From NCBI GenBank assembly GCA_905178155.1, contig CAJINV010000002.1:11874729-11938728 (forward strand): a stretch of 64,000 bases of DNA, read 5' to 3'. The first letter of the stretch is position 1, and every line of letters starts with the position of its first letter. Below, one piece after another: positions 1-12,489 of the stretch. The stretch is from Amoebophrya sp. A120. Lineage: Eukaryota > Sar > Dinophyceae > Syndiniales > Amoebophryaceae. The notes below the pieces were generated by a model. It had not been told where the DNA came from. It did not search any database and saw nothing but the letters and a program-made list of their open reading frames with translations. A program made the position numbers and the translations under genes.

Positions 1-3000
1 GGGTTTGGATCGCAAAACCAGCCGACAGGCTCGATTGGGACCATGAACCACGGTATGGCAGCCACTTTCCAGGGGACGAATGCAGGGGGCGCGGGGCAAA
101 ACAATATGGGCGGTGGCAACATGAACCAAATGGGTGGAGGCATGATGGGCGGAAGCCAAAACAGTAACCCGAACGCCATGGGGGCTGCAAACAGTATGCA
201 GAACACAATGAGTGGAAGCAACCAGAACCCTGGCATGATGGGCTACGGTGGGGCAAACCAACAAAACCAAAATGCCGGCAGCATGATGGGCGGGCAGGGG
301 AACGCGATGCAGATGCAGAACAACATGAACGCACAGAACCTGCAACAAAGCATGAACCAACCTGGGGGCGCGAGCAACCAAAGCACGGCGGGAGGCGGCC
401 CGGTCGTGGGAGCTCTTTCTATGAGCAATTTAACCCAGATGTCCAGCTCCTTGCAGCAGCAGCAGCAGCTGTCGCATCAGCAGGGGGGTCCGGGAGCAAA
501 TCAGATGATGCAGGGCGGGATGTACGGGGCGCAGAACACGATGAATTTGCACCAGAACCTGATGAACCCGGACGGCACCATGCCGGATCAGGGTTCTTTG
601 AACGCGTCCACGATGAGCATGAACCAAAACGACGGCACGCAGTCGCAGGTTGGTCAGCTGACGGCCACGCAGTCGATGATGAGCTCGCACTCGAACGTCG
701 GCGGCATGGGGCAGCACACGCAGAGCCAGGGCGGCGCTGCGGGTTCCTTTAACCAGTTTCAGTACAACCAGCAGGGCAGCAGCAGCAGTTTGAACGCGGG
801 ACAAGCCGGGCAGCAGTTCCAATACAACATGGGCGGGGGCCCCGGGTCGCAGTTGCAAACGCAAGGCAGCGCCACGTTTTACCCCGCCGCCACCTTTTCG
901 CAGAACCCCTCAGGAAACAACCTGATTCCGGCATCCACCACCTCGGGCACCGCGGTGCAGATGGGGTTCCAGGCCCCGCCTACTTCCACTGGCACCACGG
1001 CCAGCGGTGCCGCCGCGCCGGAGCCACCGAAGAAGAGCAAGGCGTTTGCAATCATCAATCCCAACACAGGGAAGAGCATAAGTGACCAGGTGAAGGACGA
1101 CGAGGCGCGCCGCCAGAGCAAGGAAAAGCAGGAAGAGGGAGGGTCGGCGCTCGCCAAAACCCAGTCGCTGCTCGTCGGGGCGGGCGCTACGGCAAATGGC
1201 ACAGCCACGAATGAGCAGACGCCCGCAAGCACCTCCGCGGACCCCAAGCAAGCCCAGACCGTGCCCGCGACCCCGATCGTGCTGGCCGCGGCCGACGGTG
1301 GCGCCGGCACCGCGGCGCCGATGGCGACACCGGGCGCACCAGATGGGGGCGACGGACCGGCGTCTACGGCCGGCAAGAGAGAGGAAGCGCCGGAGCAGCC
1401 GGGGAGCGCGGAGTCAACAGGCAGCAAGCTCCCGGTGTCAAGTACGGAGTCCACGGCAGGAACCAGCAAGTTGGCGAAGCAGCGCGATATGTTTGCTGCG
1501 TTCGACGAAAAGACCAAGGGGCGGAGTAATGCGGCCTTTCTTCAATCGAAAGGCCTCGGGCTCGGTGTCCAGACCGCGACCAGGAAGGATCATAAGGCCT
1601 TTATCAACACTGGGGCAAGAGCACAGCATCACCTCCAGCACCACGATATCAAGGAGCCGCACAGTAAAAACGGAGCAGACGTGAAGAGCAAGGAGCACAT
1701 CAAGAAGGAAGGCGCGACAAGCAAAGCGGGGGTGCTGGATGGGTACGCTACCTTGCAGGAGTACATGAAAGCGCAGCAGGAGAAGGCGCATCTGCCGAAG
1801 CCTCATAAAGCGGCGAAACAAAATAAGCCGTCACCCACTCTGCAGCCCCAGCCTGTTGCTTCCGGCGCCGGGGAGCAGCCGCCCACCTCGCGGCCGAAGC
1901 CACAGCAGCCTGACGCGGCGTTGAGCGAGCACCTGAAAGAGGATGCTGTGCACCAGCCGCTGGCGCCGATGGAAAAGTTGCACGCAAAGCTGGCCGCCAA
2001 ACGAGGCGGAGATAAGTATTTCAACGCGGATCACAAGTTCGAGAACCGCGACGACTTAAAGAAGCAGTTTATGGAAAGTCTGCAAAAGATCAGTCGGCGG
2101 GAGAAACACCGCAGCAGCGCGGACGCCGCGGACAGGGATACGGGGAGCCTACTGAAAAGCGGGCCCAAGAGCGACAAGCCGGCGACACCATCACCCACGA
2201 CGGAGCCGGAGGATGGCGGGCGGAAGGCGTTCCAGCCCGGCTCCCGCACTACCGCGCAATCCAAGGACACCACGCTGCGCACGCGCAACCAGTCGGCGAA
2301 GCCCTCGCACCGCAACGATTTGATCGCCGCCCTCGCGCTGGATAGCGAACACGGGACGACGCGCCAGGCGCGCCGCAGCGTCAACAGCTTGGACCTGCAC
2401 AACAAAACCACCTCCAGCTCGTCCAAGCGGTCCAATCGCTCCCCACTAGATGCCGGCGGTAACGTGCCGGACCCCCGTACCTCGGACATGAGCGCATACA
2501 CCTTAGGGGGCAACAAGCGCGAGAAGAAGAAGCTGCAGAATCGTGCGCTCGCGGACCTGGGGAATGCAGCTGCAGAGCCTGGGGGCGGCGGCGCTCAGGC
2601 TGACGGAAAAGTACTTTTCTTTACTTGCGATACTTCTGACGTTTTGATGGAGATATTTTGACTTTCTACTAAATAAACATGTACATCATGGAATCACTAC
2701 AGCCGGTTGACGCGGCTCCTCACATCCCTGCAGCCAGCAAGTGCTGGTGTTCTTTTCTTGTTGTAGGAAAGCTGTGCATGAAATTCTAGATGAAGGCACA
2801 CGGATAATAAGAGAGCTGTTCGTCAGACTTGCGTGTGCCTACGTATCTGAAATCAACAAAGATTTGACCTCTACTCTAACTTGTCAGGGTCAGCAGACGG
2901 CGCAACCACCTTTACCCATTGGTACCCTATCCACCGCCAACGTGCGCGCCTTCACTCAGGGAACAGGGTACCAACCGAACGACGCGTACTTGTATCAGGC

Positions 3001-6000
3001 GGGCTTTCCGCAAAACCAACACCATATGATGATGGCGCAAAACAACATGCACGGCATCGCCAACGGTGCTCAGCAAAATCAAGTCGGAATGCAGCAGCTG
3101 CCCGTTGCTTCCCAAGATCTCACCCAAGGCACGGAAGCACTCTACCAAGCAATGCGCATTCGCTTTGACGAGCTCAAGATACCCGGGGAGCTGATGATGA
3201 AAACAGTATTTCAAAATTTCCATACACTTTCTCGCCCTTTGTTGTACATGCACTTAGACATCATCTTCCAGGCTCGCAGCGTACTATCGAATCAAAATCT
3301 GGATGAAGAGACAGTGCAAAGTCTGCTTGCTTTATATAGTGTGCAAAACCATAATATCCGCAACAAAATCATAGGCGGAATATTGTATGCACCTCGTAGT
3401 CACCAACGAGATTGACGTGGAGGTGCAGCAGGTGCTAGCGAACGCTCCCGACAACAACATAGTGCAAGTGCGCGGACAGATGATGCGTAGTGCACAACAT
3501 CGTGGGGCGCAGCTTTTGGCCGCCTGGGCCGTGCGCGAGGATTTGTTCTTTGACGTAAAGAACCCTCCGACACTTACCGACCTCCAACAGACTATCATGG
3601 ATTGGTATAGCCGCGGCCAATGGCAGCAAGCGGATGGTACGTGGGGACGCAGGACCTTTAACGAAATCATCGCTGCACCTATGCACACGTACTTACCATT
3701 TTTCCCAATGATTATTTCTGACTAATTCTCAACTGATTTTTGCTCGCGGCGATCCGGATTGTTGCCGGCATGCTTGAGATGTCAAACTGAAATCTACTTT
3801 AACTTTTACAAAAACCCTTCTAGGGTAGTTGCCATGTTGAAGATGAGTCAGCTTAGTACTTAGAGGCTGTGCAACAATTGGACCCCCTTTCGCCAAGGCG
3901 AAAGGGGGGGGGGGTAGGTTGGTCCAATTCCGGAGGACGGGGGCTGGCACCCCGACGCAAGGGCGGCGGGGGCTCCCGTCGGTCTCGCCCCACAGACAAC
4001 AATCGAACGCCCGGCGGCTCTTCTTCGTGTGCCGCCTTCGCAGGTGGCGGCTGTTCGGTTGGTCGGCAGTAGGCCCACAGGCGTACGCAACACGGCCGAA
4101 ACCATTTGCCTGCTATCTATGGGCGAGTCCAGAACCGGGCGCGCCGTAGCATGTGCGTCGGGGCGGGCAGCCCTAGGAGGGCGGGCGCCCGCGGTGTTTT
4201 TCTTCACAGACATTCCGAGCAGCAAGGTGCATCGGGTCGATTGCGGGCGCCCAATGTCATGACCCCGGGCTCCCCGTGCTGCTTGGGGGGGGGTTTGACA
4301 AGTCGGTGGGCACATGGGGTCGGCCCGAAGTTTTTTTGCCCCGTGTTGTGAGGCGCAGGCGGAGGGGGTGGGGAGGCATCCATGCGCGCGCTGTCAGGAC
4401 CGGCGAGCACAGACGGAGGCATGCAGTGTGATGCAAATGTAGTCCGAACGGGCGCGCGCAGCGCGCCCCGCAAAATTTGCCACATTAGCACTACGCGCCC
4501 GCCACCACAAATAAAACGAACAGAACAAACCTGCTCGGTTTATCGGCAGCGGGCGCGCGCAGCGGGCCCCGCAAAATTTGCCACATTAGCATCACGCGCC
4601 CGCCACCACAAATAAAACGAACAGAACAAACCTGCTCGGTTTATCGGCTGCGGGCGCGCGCAACGCGCCCCGCAAAATTTGCCACATTAGCATTACGCGC
4701 CCGCAACCACAAATAAAACGAACAGAACAAACCTGCTCGGTTTATCGGCAGCGGGCGCGCGCGGCACGCCCCGCAAAAATTTCCACATTACCAGTACGCG
4801 CCCGCCGCCACAAATAAAACGAACAGAACAAACCTGCTCGGTTTATCGGGAGCAGGCGCGCGCAGCGCGGCCCGCAAAATTTTCCACATTACCATTACGC
4901 GCCCGCCACCACAAATAAAACAAACAGAACAAACCTGCTCGGTTTATCGGGAGCAGGCGCGCGCAGCGCGAATTTTTTTGAATTCCGGCAGCGCGAGCAC
5001 TGATCGCAGCTCAAGGCCTGCTCGCAGCGGGCACGCGCACCGCGCCCCGCAATTTTTTTCACTGCGCACAGCTCCCGGCGAAAGGGGGGGGGGAGGGGGG
5101 AGGTTGGTCTCCAGCGGGCCGCTACCCCCCCTTTCGCCATGGCGAAAGGGGGTCCAATTGTTGCACAGCCTCTTACATGTCTTTACGCTAAAAAATAGGA
5201 CTGGTGACGTGGCACCCGTGCCGTCACCCAGCCCGCCCACTTCGATTCCGGTCCGCGATCTGACAGAGGAGTTTCAGACGCAGCTGCATGGCACGGTATT
5301 GTGAAATTTTTGTTTTTTCATGTTGCGGTTTCATCAAAAGTTGTATGAGATTGTCGTAAGTGTCGTGTTGTAACTCTTGGAGTATCGCCTTTTGATCATG
5401 GGTTGTGAGTTGCTGGTGTAATTTAGTGCTGCTCAGCTCGAAAAAGTACTCTGTAGAAGTAGGAGCTCTCCTGGTTTTCGCAGATCTTCGCCCGATTTCA
5501 TCACGTTCTCTCGCTTGGGGTTTTTCGAAAACTTCACACGCGAGGAACTTGCGCCTGCGCAAACGATGGAAAAAAAGATCGATCCTCCACGCATTCTATT
5601 TACTCGTACAACCCGAAAGGACACTTCTCGCTCTTTCGCGAAGACGCAACGAAAGCCAGTTTGTATGTGTCTAATACTACGCACCTACACACCAGGTGGA
5701 GGGAATGCTGCAATACAATGCGCAACACATGGAGCATGCGCGCAAGGCGTTGGATGCTCTGATGACAGACCAGCTGGAGTGGGTTAAGGTGTTTAAGAAC
5801 GAGCAGGTGCTTCAGACGCTGTTCAGATCCAATCATCACGTTTTTAGCACGTGGCACCCCCACATCAACGGCCTTGTGAACCACATCAACGCCGTTTGGC
5901 ACACGAATCCCAACTTTGACTTCGTGGCGAATCTGGGTTCCCCGCACCACAAATTGCCAGACATGCCGGGGCTGAGCAGTCCCCTGGACCAGGCCACGAT

Positions 6001-9000
6001 GGAGTGGCTGCAAAGCGGGCTGCGCGCACAGCAAACCAAACAGCCACTACAGCGGCTCACTGGAGCGGCTGCGAACGGAGCGCTTGGCGGAACGCAGCAG
6101 CCGCAGCAGAACTTGCAGCAGCAGCCGCAGCAGATGTTGCCGCTGACACAGCAACAACTACAGATAGGGCTCCAAACCTTCCAGAGTCTCCCGCAGCAGT
6201 CGCAACAGGCGCTGCAGCAGATGGCACTGAACGTCCTCACGCCTGAAGAGACCATGTTCCAGCAGAACCTGCAGCTGCGGATGCAGAGCACGCCGAACTA
6301 CCAGCTGCCTCCCCAGGAGTTGCAGCAACTCCACCAAAACCAATACAAGATCCAGATGAAGCTAGCTGAGACGGGCTGGGAAATGTACCGGCAGAACCAA
6401 GCAAGGCAGGATGGCGGGGCGACAGCGGGTGGCATGATGCAAGGCCAGCAGGCCCAGGTCGCCGCGCCCGCAAATCAGCAGTTTGGAAACATGATACCGA
6501 ACAACGGGGCCGCGACTGGGACCGGCGCCACCACGCAGCACCCCCTGCAGCAGGACGGTGCGGCGCCGCCCGCGCTGTCCCCGCCCAACGTGAACCGAGC
6601 GGGCGGTACGGGTGGTGCGGCCATGGGAGGCAACCTGTACACAAGCCATAGCGTCGAGTCCTCCGTGATGGATCCTGAGGAGGCCGCGCGCAGGGACAAG
6701 CACTACCCGCGGGACTTCATGGTGCAGGTCAGAGTGAGCCTGGAAAAGGCCGGCAAGCTCTCGGAGCCGACTGTACATTGGAAGACTGCAAAAATGGCTT
6801 CGACCGGCGAATACGACATTAAGCGAAAGACCCCATCGGGTAGCGGCCAGGGACAGCTTAGCAAAGTAAGTTCCCGTGGCGCAGGCGGGCAAGACTGGAA
6901 AAAGAAAAAGGTACCAAAATTGCATCTTGTTCACCTGCCTTACGAAGTGCTTTCGTAGAAAGTTTTGTACACCGAAACCGAATGACTTCTACTCCGTTTT
7001 GTTAGATTTGTAGTTTTGTCTAAGTACTATGATAATGATTGTTTCATCGCGCCGTCTCTCATGGTTGTCCTAATAAAGGTGTCGCAAGTACTAGAGACGA
7101 GTGACTGGATATGATCAGGAGTAGATTTGAGTCACCCGTTCTAGCCAAGAACTTCAGTATTTTTACGGCATTCTTTATCACAGTTGTTCACGGACGAGGC
7201 AGATAACTTTAGCAGTCGTGCGGACTTGATCGGCGTGCGCAATTTTAGCAACAACGCATTTGCCGGCGGAAACCGGGGGTACGGCCAGTACCAGCAGCCG
7301 AACGACCTGGGGCTGCTGAAGAAGACGCAGAACGCGTACCAGGTGGGGCACGTGGACGGCAGCCGGCTTCAGCAGATCAAGCGGCAAGTACAGGCCTTGC
7401 TGAACAAGATCGCGCCGGACAACCTGCAGGTTATCGTGGACCAGATGGCCAAGATCGAGATCGAGCGGGCCAACGAGCTCGACATGGTGATCGAACTGGT
7501 GTACGCAAAAGCCTTGAACGAGGACCACTACTGCCAAACTTATGCGGACATGGTCTACAATCTGAAAACCCGGTACCCCGAATTCCCCTCGGAGGAGGAT
7601 CCCACCAAAAAGATCACTTTCCACCGCCAGCTACTCACCGTCTGCCAAGACAAGTACGAATCCTGTAGCAGAATGCTGGCGGGCGACGAAATGGTATTGG
7701 CTGACATTCAGCGCTTTTTTTTATTCAAGATAATGCCCTGATTCTGATCCAGTCCAGAGCCGTCGCAGAATTAGGATCTGTAGGCGGAAACGGGTTTCTT
7801 GATTCGTTCAGGGTTTCTATTTTTTATTTTGGAGAAATTCAACTGGCAGCACACACACAAACTTGTACTCCACCGTTGTAAAAAAACTAGAAGAACATCA
7901 ACGAGAGAGTCAGAATGTTGCTGATTCATCTAATGCGGCGTGGTCGCAAAAAGTAACAGAAAACGGAAACTATGAGATACGTTCTTCTTGTGGCGTGTTA
8001 GGTTTTCTGTGGTACTTGACACTCCCATTAAAAACAATATCACAGCCAGCGGACCTGAAAGGCCAGGAGCTGGCCGCGGAGATGAAGAAGCGACGCAAGC
8101 ACAGTATAACGAACATGAAGTTTATCGGGCAGTTGTTTCTGCGGCAGTTGCTGTCTGTGAAGGTGATCACGTCTGTGATAGAGGATCTGATCCAGCTGAA
8201 CAGCGAAGAAGTGGGGGGACCGCGGGAAGATGAGCTCGAGTGCGCCGTGGAGTTACTGCAGACGATCGGCTACACGCTCGAGTCCGTCACGGCCAACGCC
8301 CCGAACGGGGAGCAGCAGCAGGGCGGTAACAACGGCGAGCAGCAGCAGTCCTCGCGCCTTTCGAACTACTTCTCCAAGTTGCGATTCCTCAAGACGAGCA
8401 AGGATGAGGGGGGCAATTACCGCTACAGCAAGCGCTGCCAATTTCTCATTCAAGACCTGCTTGACCTACGCATGCAGGGGTGGAGAAAAAAGATGCTCAA
8501 GGAGGCCGCTAAGAAGAAGGAGGACATGTCGGGTGACTTGAACGACCCTAACGCGGCCCGACCATTCGAATTCGAAATTGCAGGCGCCAGGCCTGACTAC
8601 ATATCAGGTAACAGTATTAGCACGTCTAGTTTATCATGTTTGTTGTTGCCAACGTCGACAGCCTGTGCACAAACACTGTTTCTGGAGGTGAAGCAGTACA
8701 GTACTTCCAATTCATTTTCTGTCTACCGTTTCTTTTAGAACCGAAAGAAGAACCGTCGGGTCAGCTTTTCAGCGAGCAAGTTCGAATTTTCCTATTCGAT
8801 GAATGAAGATCGCGATCCCTCAAGCGACAAGTTCAATAAATGAAGTCAATGCGTGGACACCAAAACCACAGCTGCCAAGAATCAGCGAGCAGACAAAGGC
8901 GAGCAGAAGGACGTCGACATGAAGTCAGTCACCAAGATCATCACGTATTTTGCGGAGGACGACGATAAAGACGAGCAAGCTGTGGCGAACAGACTAAAGA

Positions 9001-9860
9001 AAGGTATAGCATTAAAGCCCATCATGCACACATTCTAGTAAGTACCATGCGTAAAGCAATACGTTTTTGTTACTGCGCTCGCGTATTTTTTCTCAGCGTT
9101 GTGATCGCATTTTCTGCGTCGCTTTTTTTTGGGAACAGCATGTACTGCGAGAAAGAAATCAGCGCAAGAAAAGCTTTTACTTTCATCTTCTTGCCGATTG
9201 GTGGCATTCATTGCGGGCGCTTCGCGACGAGAGCGTGCTGAGTAATAAGGCGCCAAAATAATGAATGAAAATAACATCTACATCTCGACAGATTTCACGG
9301 ATTCGGTACCGCCGAACATGGTAGAAAAGGCCCTGCAAATCGCGGTTCAATACGCGCAAGCGAAAGGCGAACGAAGTGGGAAAGTATCAAGCATGTTCTT
9401 AGCACTTGCCGACAAGGGCGCCTGCAGATACGGACAAGTAGGAGCAGCTATTGGGGACGGTATTGATTGTTTTTGTTTTCATCTTTTATGTGGATCACTT
9501 TACATGAGAGTTTTCCTATTTACGTTTGAAAATGCCTGCCCCTTGAAGATCCACGACAATTCATTCTGATGATCAGGCCTGGCTAACCTGCACGATACGC
9601 TGATGGACGAACCGCAGGCGGACCAGATTTTCCACGTGTTTTTCGCGCGTTGTTTTACCGAAGTGAAGAACATGGGTCATTTTGATAACTTCTTCACGGA
9701 GCTGCGGGATCGCGTCTTGGTGGAAGACGAAGGGGCCGATATGGTGGCGCGCAAAGAATGCGTCCGCAAGGTGATGAACCAGGTCAAGCAAACATCCTTT
9801 CGCATTCGGAGGGAGCAGCGGGAGCTGATTGACAAGTTTCTAGTCGACTTGGAGCCTTGA
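1..9860 (+). CDS. eIF4G: eIF4G-like translation initiation scaffold (5' end outside window)
   Basis: Scaffold of the cap-binding complex: the family joins eIF4E, eIF4A and eIF3 in the cytoplasm. The reading frame is open from base 1, so the true start lies upstream. The N-terminal exon (1-2610) is Gln/Asn/Met/Gly-rich, then has AFAIINPNTGKSI, like the conserved IxxPxTG segment of eIF4G proteins. Supported exons are 2888 to about 3300, about 3373-3688, 5199-5295, 5696-6865, 7184-7693, 8046-8607, one from 8739, one ending 9003, 9292-9459 and 9577-9860. Exons 7184-7693 and 8046-8607 encode a MIF4G domain (IKRQVQALLNKIAPDN; NMKFIGQLFLRQLLS; FLIQDLLDLR). The last exons are helical and may be a MA3-like domain. 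Phases match across the resolved junctions; those near 3300 and 8780-8853 are unresolved. The MIF4G assignment is firm, and the eIF4G identity rests on it plus the N-terminal motif. Confidence 0.85.
3863..5172. mobile_element. 1.3-kb non-autonomous TIR element resembling PIF/Harbinger, in an eIF4G intron
   Basis: The ends are perfect inverted repeats of about 32 bp, beginning GAGGCTGTGCAACAATTGG on the left and mirrored on the right (5141-5172). The insertion is flanked by TTA at 3860-3862 and again at 5173-5175. A 3-bp TWA duplication is the hallmark of PIF/Harbinger elements. Each end holds a palindrome of CCCCCTTTCGCC with its complement. No transposase reading frame is visible. The interior is GC-rich and contains a 101-bp tandem array. 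It lies wholly inside the intron 3689-5198, between two coding exons whose phases agree, so it does not break the gene. Superfamily assignment is inferred from the target duplication and the end sequence only. Confidence 0.75.
4446..4975. repeat. 101-bp tandem repeat, about 5 copies, inside the TIR element
   Basis: The word CAAAATTTGCCACATTAG recurs at 4471, 4572 and 4673 and, slightly changed, at 4774 and 4875, a constant 101-bp period. Each unit alternates a GC-rich segment (GCGGGCGCGCGCAGCG) with an AT-rich one (ACAAATAAAACGAACAGAAC). A broken sixth copy ends near 4975. Confidence 0.9.
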
Positions 9861-12489
9861 AGAAAGGAGCAGGCACAAGGCGGACTACAGTTCCCGGGCT
9901 GACGATCAATTTCGACAGTTAGAAGCTGTGCTGCTTTCCCCTGTTCTTTCCGGTTCTAGTCGTTCGCGAGGATAGTAAGGATCCGCTCACTCCGACTCCC
10001 CGCGCCATTGCTACCGCCGCACGATCTCCAACAACGCGATCTCCTGATGTGATTGCAAAATGCGCGACTTCATCTCCCTCGTCCCATCCCTGTAAAAAAT
10101 TACAATTCACAAGAACGACACCCGCGTGCGACCCCGGAGCAGTCTACTAACTTAGCTGTTTTTATCGAATAAGATTGGAGCAGGCCAGCATCAATCTTCT
10201 AGTTAGGAAAAGCAATCGCAATCACCAAGTAGTCAACGTAAATACAAAAGTGACACCAGTTGTCAAAAGATGAAACTCAGTAAATGATAAACTCGACCAT
10301 TGCCAGTAAGTGTCTTGCGGTGGGGGTTCGTCTAAAGTAGCACCACACAAGAAGACCCTTGTTGGCAAGCGCAAACGTCGGGCAAAGAAGTTTTTCTCGT
10401 TTCCATCACAAGCAACCCTGGCGTTGAGCGATCGAAATTCAAGATAAAGTTGCTGCGTTTGATTTTTTTTTGAAGTTGAGGAATTTTTTTAAAAAAGGAG
10501 TTTGACCAGAAAAACGCAGGTCAAGCATCGCGGCAGGGAACAAAGAAAGTGTCGTCCTCTACAACTGGCATTGTTGTAGCTTCCATAATACCTTTAGGCC
10601 ATTATCAGGATAGCCGTGAGAACCGATTCAGCTTGTCCTGTGCGCACGCTTATTTTACAGATTAGCGTGAGTGTGGGAACCGAAGGATGAATGTGATAAG
10701 TACTACTTGTCTAGTTTCCGAGAAGCATAAGTGGTGACGCATGAAGATGGTCACACAATCTCAAGGTCGCCGGTATCTGCATCTGAGACTATAACCGAAG
10801 GAAAAACTACAAGCAGTGCCGGCTTTTTTCAAGTACTGGCTAGAGAATACAGATTGAGAGTCAGCAATTACTGGTCGATAAGGCTGCTCCCGTATCCATT
10901 TACCAAGTTTGGTACTCTCCAACGACACGGATGAGGAGTGCCAGTAGATGGACGCGAAAACTTAAACTCGTCGAAAATTCTTGTGCTAGCAACACGCATC
11001 AACATTTCAAAAGAAAATTATAATCAGCAGAACTTGTTTATTTTGTCGTGAGGAAGCAGCTGCGCCTGCGCCCGCTGGGTTTTTGACTGGATACACATCA
11101 TTTTTATTTACTCTAGACTACGGCGCTTCTTCATGAATAGGACGTATGTACCCAACGAATTGAGTTTCTTTGAAATGATACAGGTCATCCCCCGTATTAT
11201 TACTAATTGGAATTGGAATCTGTCGCTTCTAAGTCTGTTACAGCTGTAGTTTCGAAGGGCAAGCATTTCTTGTGTCTTCGAGCGTTTCACCAAAAAGTTT
11301 ATACCACTCTCGTCCTCACTACTGTACGTAGTTTGTTTACAGCAACACATATGAGAATCAATGTATCTTTCACGCATTCGTACTTTCACTTTTCAATTGC
11401 TCCTGTTCCGGTTCGTATAGGAGGATTCTTGGAACTACAAGAGCACGCTTTTTCATCTTTTTTCGTCAATGTACCTACAAGCAGCACAAGACGGCTTATC
11501 TATCTAATATCTGAAATTAATTGTTGTAAGTTGCTGTAAGTTGTTGCTAACGCTCTCGCTCGCATTACCCTTCATGAATTATCTGTTCACCTACAGTACT
11601 CCACTACTCCTCCACCCGCATTGAATTTTGTTTTTTCGGGTCCAGCTTCTCCTCGGTACTCCGACTTCAGTTAGTCGCGCCGTTGCAAAGCTGGAATTCC
11701 GAAAAGCGCAGCGCCACTTCGATGGAACAAGTTATTTTTCGATGTGCCGGCTTCACTATCTTAATCTTTACGTCTGGATGTCCTTCCCCTTTGTCGATCT
11801 CAGCTGTCTCAACGTATCTACCGGTAGGAACGGGGATTGGCGATGAATTTGAGGCAACTTTTTATGAGCAGGGGACACAAAATCAAACTCAAAGTGTTCA
11901 GTGTCCCGTTCTGAGAGCTGTTTTTTTGTGTGCTAGATTCGGTCAGTTGTTTTGTCCGTGCTTGCGCGGAAGCATTTTTTTTTGTCGATGATTGGCACCG
12001 AGAGCGAAGCAGTTTTTTTGGTATCCATATATTCGATTTGGAGTTGGACGTCGAGATGAGCGTCAGTAATTTGAGGGAAGTCCCCATCCTTGCGGGCCCT
12101 CATACATTCAGCACTAAAATGAAATGCTTTGTTGCGATTGTACTTCAAATTCTTGCAGGCTTCTTGGGAGCTTTGTCTCACAAAGTCCTTGATGTAAAGA
12201 TTTCTTAATGTTGGACGAATTAAAAGTCAGTGTCAGACGAATCACAAGCACAACATCGAATGCATGCTAGTCGCACAGCAGTTGCGAACGGTCCAGAAGA
12301 GTTTGTGACCGTGTGATTGAATCGGCTGTACGACGTTGTGCCCCTCCTACACGAAAAATTACAGTATTTTGACAAGCAGAGAAAAGTCGCATTGCGGTTG
12401 ATCTTAATAGATTTCACTAGCTCATCAGTCCCCCCGTTTTTACTTTTGAAGATTTTCATCGTAAGCCGCATTACTGAAAACACCAAAAG
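9861..12489. other. Intergenic stretch, no gene seen
   Basis: Stop-rich in all frames, with only short unrelated open frames (up to about 110 codons, none with recognisable domain or good splice context). It should hold the eIF4G 3' UTR and the promoter and 5' UTR of the acyl-CoA dehydrogenase gene. No repeat or RNA gene was recognised. Confidence 0.6.

Noticed and set aside
430..1987. Long minus-strand open frames across the first exon
   Set aside because: Shadows of the Gln/Asn/Gly-rich plus-strand coding sequence; compositions are Arg/Ala/Leu-rich without domains.
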